Positions 58,296 through 64,000 of a stretch of DNA of 64,000 nucleotides are shown piece after piece. Position 1 is the stretch's first letter. Every line of letters begins with the position of its first letter. Origin of the DNA: Paralithodes platypus (taxonomy: Eukaryota > Arthropoda > Malacostraca > Decapoda > Lithodidae). Below the pieces are notes generated by a model. The model was given only the letters and a program-made list of their open reading frames with translations. It ran no database searches and was not told where the DNA came from. Both the position numbers and the translations under genes were made by a program. Where the stretch lies: the NCBI GenBank assembly GCA_032716605.1, contig CM064523.1, forward strand, positions 42,066,598 through 42,130,597, read 5' to 3'.

Positions 58296-59335
58296 GGGCA
58301 ACAACATATACAGTATGGGATGCTTGAGTTTGAAGGCGATGGTATCATTTGAATGATTCCTCCTTATTGCATACAGCAGTACAACAAGCATAAGTAAACC
58401 AAGATTTTTGTGAGTTAGTTTGAGAGAAAGAGAATGGGATGTATGCTTCCACCCCAGAAAGGATAAGCTCAGTAATGCGCTCGGCACTCTCTGAGGATCC
58501 CCAGCCACGGGCACAATATTTTTTCCATGGGAAATCAAAGAAGTACTGCCGTAGAGCCTCCCAGTTTGCAGTGCCAAAATGCCACAAGCAGGGGGCGGGG
58601 GGGCAGAAGGCTGTACTGGAAAGACAGGACACATGACAGTGGATGTGGTTATGATCAGAGGAGCCCAACATAGTGAGAAGATTTACAGTGTAAGCGGAAG
58701 GATTACAGAATAGAAATAAGTCATGAATGTTTGGCCGATCTCCAGGGCAGTCTGAGATACAGGTGGGGTGCTGAAGTAACTGCTCTAGGTGATTTAGGAT
58801 AGACAAGATTTAGGCTTGTTCACCAGCTTAGTCAGTGAAAAGAAAGGAGAGCCATCGGCGGGGGTCCACAATGAAATCTTCTAAAATGGAGATTTCAGAG
58901 AAGGGAGAGATGGAGAGAATGTGTTCCACTTTAGAAGTAAAATAGTCACAGAGTTTTGGATAGTCAGTAGATTAATAGGGACAGATAAGCAACAGAGATA
59001 TGATATTATATAATGCGGGAGTGACAAGATAGCTTAAGCCAGAGAGTTGAGAATTCAGAAAAGTCAAAGTTGGGAACCCGAGACTAAGTATGATTGTTGC
59101 GTACATACACGCGGCATCCACTTTTGGCTTTGAATTGAGGATAGAGATAGTAGGAGGATATAATAGAGGAGGCTTTGCTGTCTGTTGCTTTGGACAACTG
59201 AGTTTCGGTGAGGAAATGTAAGTCAGGTTTGGTAAAAGAGAGATGGTGTTCTACATAGAAGAAGTAAGAGAAAAGGAGGCGAATGTTACAGAAATTGATA
59301 GATAAAGTAAAAGGTAGAGGTTCAGGGCACTTTTA
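58296..59335 (-). pseudogene. Jockey-like copy 1: endonuclease domain
   Basis: Minus-strand frames match an AP-endonuclease-type domain with many stops: FLTETQLSKATDS, a GCRVYVRN block, LEQLLQHPTC...DRPNIHDLFLF and LGSSDHNHIHC with the family's S-D-H motif (about 58,660). It continues as CLWHFGTANWEALRQYFFDFPW and GVEAYIPFSFS. It nicks target DNA to prime reverse transcription. It begins abruptly at 59,335 against piggyBac sequence and is cut at 58,296 by a TTAA insert. Confidence 0.8.
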
Positions 59336-60015
59336 GGTTGCCGAGGATTGCCAGGTACCTGTCACGTGCCATGAATTTCTCGAAGGCAGGTGTTGCGATA
59401 ACATGCATTTCAGCAATGGTTACAGGTGTTCATTACTTCATGTGACCACTTGAATGTTTTCCTGTCAATGTTACCTGGAAATCATGGTGCTTATTCGTCT
59501 CATTGATGAAGTGCTCCAAGAGACGAGGTAGGGCCCTCGGGAAATGTTGCATCTATTCTTGATGCATTTTGAGCCACATCAAACACAGTGTTTTGGGGTT
59601 GATAATTAGCTCTGTCGTCCAAAACTCACACATTTGCAGGTCTGTCCTGAGCTGGGGGACGCCCACACCCAGCTTTATCATCATCACCATTCTCATCTTC
59701 ACTGATATTTGACATATCAACACCCTCTAGAGCTTCTAAAGTCTGTGCAATATCACCGGAGCTTAAAACGTCTTTCCTTGATTGTTTTTTTCTTAGGCTG
59801 CATACGGGTCGCAGTGGAGGCATGCTGCGAATCGGATACAGCCCTTTTTTTATTTTTCTTGCACCTTCCACTGCAGCAGTTATATAAGAACTGATGCTAC
59901 AGCCTAGTTTGTTTGGTGGCACTGCGGTCACCCCTATACTGAACACTGTGCCTATGCTATTCAAAGGCTCTATATAGAGCTGTACCTCATAATTATGAGG
60001 ACACTCAGATTGCAC
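59336..60015 (-). pseudogene. piggyBac-type transposase, N-terminal part
   Basis: Minus strand: a KKQSRKDVLSSGDIAQTLEAL helix and acidic SNISEDENGDDD (about 59,780-59,690) are followed by LLEHFINETNKHH (about 59,520) and AFEKFMARDRYLAILGNLK (about 59,390-59,337). This is the usual N-terminal layout of piggyBac transposases. A stop lies near 59,630, with frame changes and an apparent internal deletion near 59,430. The last residues lead into the frame that restarts at 14,995. Confidence 0.75.
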
Positions 60016-60380
60016 GGTGCAAAGTATGGTGTGAACTCATATGAGGACATCCGGGTCTGATGGGTTATTAATCTTTACTGTACCAGTGACGTAGATGACA
60101 GTAAGAAAGTAACTCACCAGTACCAGAGCCGTACGCCGTACTTCAGTAATAATCGGTCCTTGTACCGAGCGGTACCAGGGACCATGACTTGTAAACACTG
60201 CTTTGAGACCTTGGCAACACTTCTCAGTGTATCTAAATTCCCGCAAGTGAGCTACCTCAGTACTCGTCCAGCTTTCGGGGTGAGAGGTTGCGCTCTCTCG
60301 ACTTTGAAGCCATTTTGGCCACAATGCTTGGTACTGGAGGTTACATTTATAGTAATACCCTCTCGTACAGCAAGGGTTAA

Positions 60381-61746
60381 TGTGTAAATATATTTTGATC
60401 TTTTAGCTATTGTGAGCAATACATTTGTTATTAGTATAATAATAACAACAACAATAATAATAACAATAATATTAATAATAATAATACTAATAAAAACAAT
60501 AATAATAATGGTAATAATGATAATAATAATAATTATTATTATTATGATTATTATTAGTATTAGTATTTGTAGTAATCAATCAATCAGTCTTTATTTCATA
60601 ATATACATACATTTGCATATAATAGCCTACATATGGAGGGCAATTAGTCAGAATAGAGTAATATAAATGTGGTTAAATTATTTACAAATCGACTATAGAA
60701 ATAATACAATAATAATATATCCGGCGGGCATTATATCAAGCTCATTGGCACACTCGACCAAAAAACAATCCTCACACCAGCGAGCCACACAAAATCCAGT
60801 GTGAACGGAATTAATCGGGTGAAACACACGTCTGTGAGGCACCATCACAAAACTTCAACCCACCTCCAGAATGTTCAGAGCGCCAGTGCAAAGACCGCTT
60901 CTTGGTCGAGTGTACATCTCCGGCACAAATATATACTGTTCCATTATTATAACAGCAGAACTGTAAGCATTTACAAGTTACAGTAAAATGTCATTATGCT
61001 ATCACATGAACTTAGGCAAGACTTAGGCAAGTATCTCACTTACACGCACATTGTAACATTTTACATGTATAGCCATGGTGTTACGCATGGATAGATTATA
61101 ATATGTTATCCCAATATAAAACAATTACAAACCTTTCTACCTGTTATAATATCACTGGGATTCTTCGTTCTTCAAGGTTTTGGATCCAATTCATCCTAGA
61201 AATAATAATATCTAATTCTTCAAATGCAATGCTCACATTATAATCTTCCTTCATCAATTTGAGTACATAACTATAAAAATAACCTGTTTTTAAAAGTGGC
61301 ATACTGCTTCTTATAGTAGGGTCATTTGCTTGGAATCCGTGACCATTTTGTTCCTACCTTTTTCTCTCGATGGATTTGACAACCTGAACCATTTTAAAGG
61401 AAAATGAGCTCCTCTGAAAAATGACGGCTAACTCTGCTAGAGCCCAATATTAAAAATGGCCGCCAACGCCATCTTGAAAAACATGAAATGTAATATCTCT
61501 GGCATCAGATGAGCTACAAGGACGAATGAGGTGTCCTTTTTCACTAATTCTGGCATTACAAATCCACTGGAATGGTTATTGAATTGTATTGTATTGTATA
61601 TTTTATTGTTATTGTATTGTATTATACTAATTGTACATACTAATCTGCCACTTCACTGTCTCATCACTGTTGTTCTCTGCCTGCGGTGTATATCTAATAT
61701 TACTTTTTTACTGTTTCAGATGGATCGCATGCCCATCTGATGAAAA
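60381..61746. repeat. ATA/ACA trinucleotide array and AT-rich DNA
   Basis: AATAATAACA-type array at 60,430-60,575, then AT-rich DNA. A TGTATT repeat lies near 61,588-61,625. No gene recognised. Confidence 0.6.
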
Positions 61747-62687
61747 TTGCCGACTTGTGAAGTGAACGAAATAATGGATAATAGAAGAGAGAGTGAAGAG
61801 TTACCAGACAAGACATTAAATGAATACGAGTGCATTTTACTCTGTGGTAAGCGATGTACCGCAGATGATCGTTTGGAAAACATTACACCTGAGAAGTGGG
61901 AATCCATCCGGGAAAAGTCTTTACAATGGAAAGAACTTGATAAGTTTCAACATATACATGAAAATGTGGATTGGGAGAAGGGACCAAAGGGTCACCACAT
62001 GCATAGCACTTGTTACACATAATTATCCAGCAAGCGCAAGCTCTCTGAAGTCGAAAAACGCAAACACAAATCCGAGGAACGTCTTGAAAGAGATGAAGCA
62101 TCAGATCAACAAGACCCTTCCCCAGAGGCCAGTGCACCTAAAAGGCTCCGCTCCAGTATGGGTGTCCTTCACGATAAGACTCTATGTGTGTGGTGCATGA
62201 AAGGGGCATACAAGAGTAGTGATCGTGACAAGCAGAATTTACTCCTATCAACAGTAGATGCCTGGACTAAATTCAAGTTACATACTGTCCGTCTGGAAGA
62301 TGAGGTCATGAGATTGAGACTTGACACTCTGATTGCATCCATCCCAGATAGTCAAACAGCATTTGGGTTCGGAATCCGCTACCATCGTGCGTGCTGGCAC
62401 TAATATGTAAGCGACCACAAGCCCCTTTCAGATGAAAGCACTCAACATCTGCAGCGTGTAAACCTCCAAGAGGCCCAAGCTCTCTTCTTTCATCATATTC
62501 GTCAAGTCATCTTCAAAGACCATGAAATTCGCACACTGCAAGGCCTGGTGCAGGACTATAAGCGCATTATCTCAAATCAAAGACATACTCAGTAGTAAAA
62601 TCCAGCTACTTATAGGAAATTCTCGTCAATGAATTTGGGGAAGACATCGGATTTCATGAACGCATTCAAAAGAATGTTAGTGAACTG
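61747..62687 (+). pseudogene. Uncharacterised mobile-element-type protein, broken
   Basis: An acceptor-like TTTCAG precedes the start region near 61,720. One frame from 61,747 runs to 62,595 interrupted only by TAA at 62,020 and TAA at 62,401. It has a Cys pair near the start (LLCGKRC), a basic Lys/Arg/Glu stretch, a C-x2-C unit (LCVWCMK), DTLIASIPDSQTAFGFGIRYHRACW and FFHHIRQVIF. The C-x2-C ... YH-x2-C arrangement is one I recognise from many uncharacterised repeat-encoded proteins of arthropods and cnidarians, function unknown. After frame changes, NEFGEDIGFHERIQKN continues to 62,687, where an LTR begins. Confidence 0.55.
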
Positions 62688-64000
62688 TGTGACGCACGTC
62701 AGCTCCCCAGCGACCACGAGGGGGCAGCGGTTGGCTCCCAATCCTCTTCTCCCCTCTCCCCAGGCAGTGAAATGGGCTACAGTTATCAGAGAATGTTGTT
62801 CTTTCTTTCATAGTGTTCGTGTTGTTACAGACAGTCCCGTGGTGGCCTTTACTTTCGTCTGTGACAACGGGAAGTATTTTATATCATTAGTAGAATATAA
62901 GATGCATTGTGGAGGGAGAGAGAGAATAGCGAGAGCGCGGTGGTAATATGTGCGTGCGTAGGTATGTGTTGCCTCCCTCACTCGAGGTGTTTTCCCGCTC
63001 GCGCGCTTTCCTGCGCCCCTGATTGGCTGGTGGTTCCTGGCGCCTTCTGCAGCCCTGCTGCCTGGTGACGTAGTCGTCTATGATTGGCGGCCGCGGTCCT
63101 GGGACGGTGGTGCGGGCTCCTGTCCTTGTGTGTCCCTCAGAGCTCCTCGTAGTGCTGTAACGCTAACATCCCCTTGCAATCTATCAGCCCACCTCACCCC
63201 CCTATTGCGAACTTTCTCTACCACTGCTTACCTTCTTCTCTCTGTATATCCTACTATTAATTAACTGCCCTTCCCCTTGACGTTGATTTCATATATCCGT
63301 CACTGTATTATACAGCGAGCTCTCAGAGATATTATATGTACTTAGTTAGGCATTTTGGATCAGAGGGTTATCCATTTTGGCTTCGGGAGGTTTGACATAC
63401 TCATCGTGTTGCCCCAACCTTATTTTCTTGGGTGTCTGCCAGGTCAGTCGATGCTAGACTGGGGAGAGGCTATCAGGTTGCAGTTTCCTATGAGCATAGA
63501 CTTCGTTGAGCCTATGCAACTGTACCGGATACCTGCGGAGGCCTAGGTCATTTTCTTGTCTGTGTACCTTAGAGCCTAGCACTGTGTTGGCGTGAGGGCG
63601 TTGGCCTAGTCCACCCAGCACTGTGCTAGCTCGTTAGCTTTTGACTTAGGAGGGTCGTCAGGAGAGAACCAGGTACACGAGACCTGGATCTCTCAAGAGA
63701 GCACCCCGTCATTTAATGTAACTAGGGGCACAGACTTGAGAACGACACTATGCTACCGAGCAGGTGGCTCGGCCCAGGTAGCTTAGCCTACGACTCCCCT
63801 GCTAGACTTCGTCCACCTGGCAGACCCCCGATTAGGGTTTATAATCTCATTGTGTATATGTGTGCAGCATTATTGTTCCTTATGTTTATAGTAAGTCGTG
63901 ATTGTTGCTGAGAGACCCAACCAGGGCAGGCTTGTGCCTGGTGGGAGAAAGCACACCTTTTTGTGGTTAGAGTTTAGACTGCCGACTGTTTTATAATTAC
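62688..64000 (+). repeat. Gypsy-1-related LTR, runs off the window
   Basis: Starts TGTGACG and shares ordered blocks with the Gypsy-1 LTRs (GCAGTGAAATGGGCTA, GGGAAGTATTTTATATCATT, GTGACGTAGTCGT, TGATTGG). It is diverged and more GC-rich. The frame upstream stops being recognisable at its start, so it inserted into the pseudogene. The right end is outside the window. Confidence 0.8.

Larger units (their letters stand above)
14996..59335 (-). mobile_element. Jockey-like non-LTR retrotransposon copy 1, split by nested insertions
   Basis: Three minus-strand pieces are in the correct order: endonuclease (59,335-58,296), RT first half (56,507-55,831), RT second half (16,036-15,165). Each break coincides with an insert that has its own ends: a TTAA-flanked MITE at 56,508-58,295 and a 39.8-kb inverted-repeat element with a 9-bp duplication at 16,037-55,830. 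The element itself interrupts the piggyBac-type transposase. I recognise the family as one common in decapod crustaceans. It is inactive. Confidence 0.75.
11585..60380 (-). mobile_element. Proposed piggyBac-like host element, expanded by nested insertions
   Basis: The piggyBac-type transposase halves at 59,336-60,015 and 13,870-14,995 are collinear on the minus strand. The nearest outward TTAA-CCC ends are TTAACCCTCCAGAG at 11,585 and, on the minus strand, TTAACCCTTGCTGTACG starting at 60,380. Both ends continue after a short gap into AACCTCC-x-TA/GTACC-like sequence, a weak inverted match. The halves are well supported; the exact ends are inference. About 44 kb of later insertions separate the halves. 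Confidence 0.45.

Noticed and set aside
24814..62403. Alternative genetic code, because several frames pass through TGA or TAA
   Set aside because: The interrupted frames also carry frameshifts and truncations typical of dead transposons, and different stops are involved.

Overview
This window is eukaryotic, repeat-dominated DNA with no intact cellular gene. The evidence points to an arthropod, most likely a decapod crustacean: a split Jockey-like retrotransposon of a type I recognise from decapod genomes, a short run of the arthropod telomere motif TTAGG, very long GA, TA, poly-G and poly-A tracts, and many tRNA-derived SINEs. The species is an inference. Nearly every coding stretch belongs to a transposable element and almost all are broken.

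Left arm (1-11.6 kb): a decayed Tc1-like fragment, a tRNA-like SINE head, perfect palindromes, a TTAA-flanked MITE, a ~288-bp GA microsatellite, a minus-strand LTR-retroelement gag/protease fragment, a 5'-truncated Jockey-type retrotransposon with a SINE inside its reverse transcriptase, then AT-rich DNA without genes.

Centre (11.6-60.4 kb): this stretch reads best as one nested stack of insertions. The outer layer is a minus-strand piggyBac-like transposase whose N-terminal part (59.3-60.0 kb) and C-terminal part (13.9-15.0 kb) are collinear but 44 kb apart. Its gap is filled by a minus-strand Jockey-like element (endonuclease 58.3-59.3 kb, RT first half 55.8-56.5 kb, RT second half 15.2-16.0 kb). 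The RT is split by a 39.8-kb inverted-repeat element (16,037-55,830) with minisatellite terminal repeats, an imperfect 9-bp target duplication, a FLYWCH-MULE transposase pseudogene and an OTU protease-like ORF. Inside that sits a plus-strand Gypsy-type element (Gypsy-1, 21,250-42,725, TSD TGCA). Inside that sits a minus-strand Gypsy-type element with an env-like ORF (Gypsy-M, 27,131-40,163). Gypsy-M in turn is hit by a solo LTR related to Gypsy-1 (TSD ACTT) and several MITEs. The MULE-type interior also holds a nearly intact Merlin/IS1016-like transposase, a 27-bp-TIR element, a broken THAP-domain ORF, tandem and inverted SINE copies and minisatellites.

At least five groups of short elements with CCC-type ends are inserted at TTAA, which fits mobilisation by a piggyBac-type transposase. 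Several have an empty paralogous site within the window, so target duplications can be read directly.

Right arm (60.4-64 kb): simple repeats, a pseudogene of an uncharacterised mobile-element-type protein (C-x2-C ... YH-x2-C) interrupted by a further Gypsy-1-type LTR that runs off the end. All calls come from reading the sequence; family names rest on recognised motifs, not on a search.
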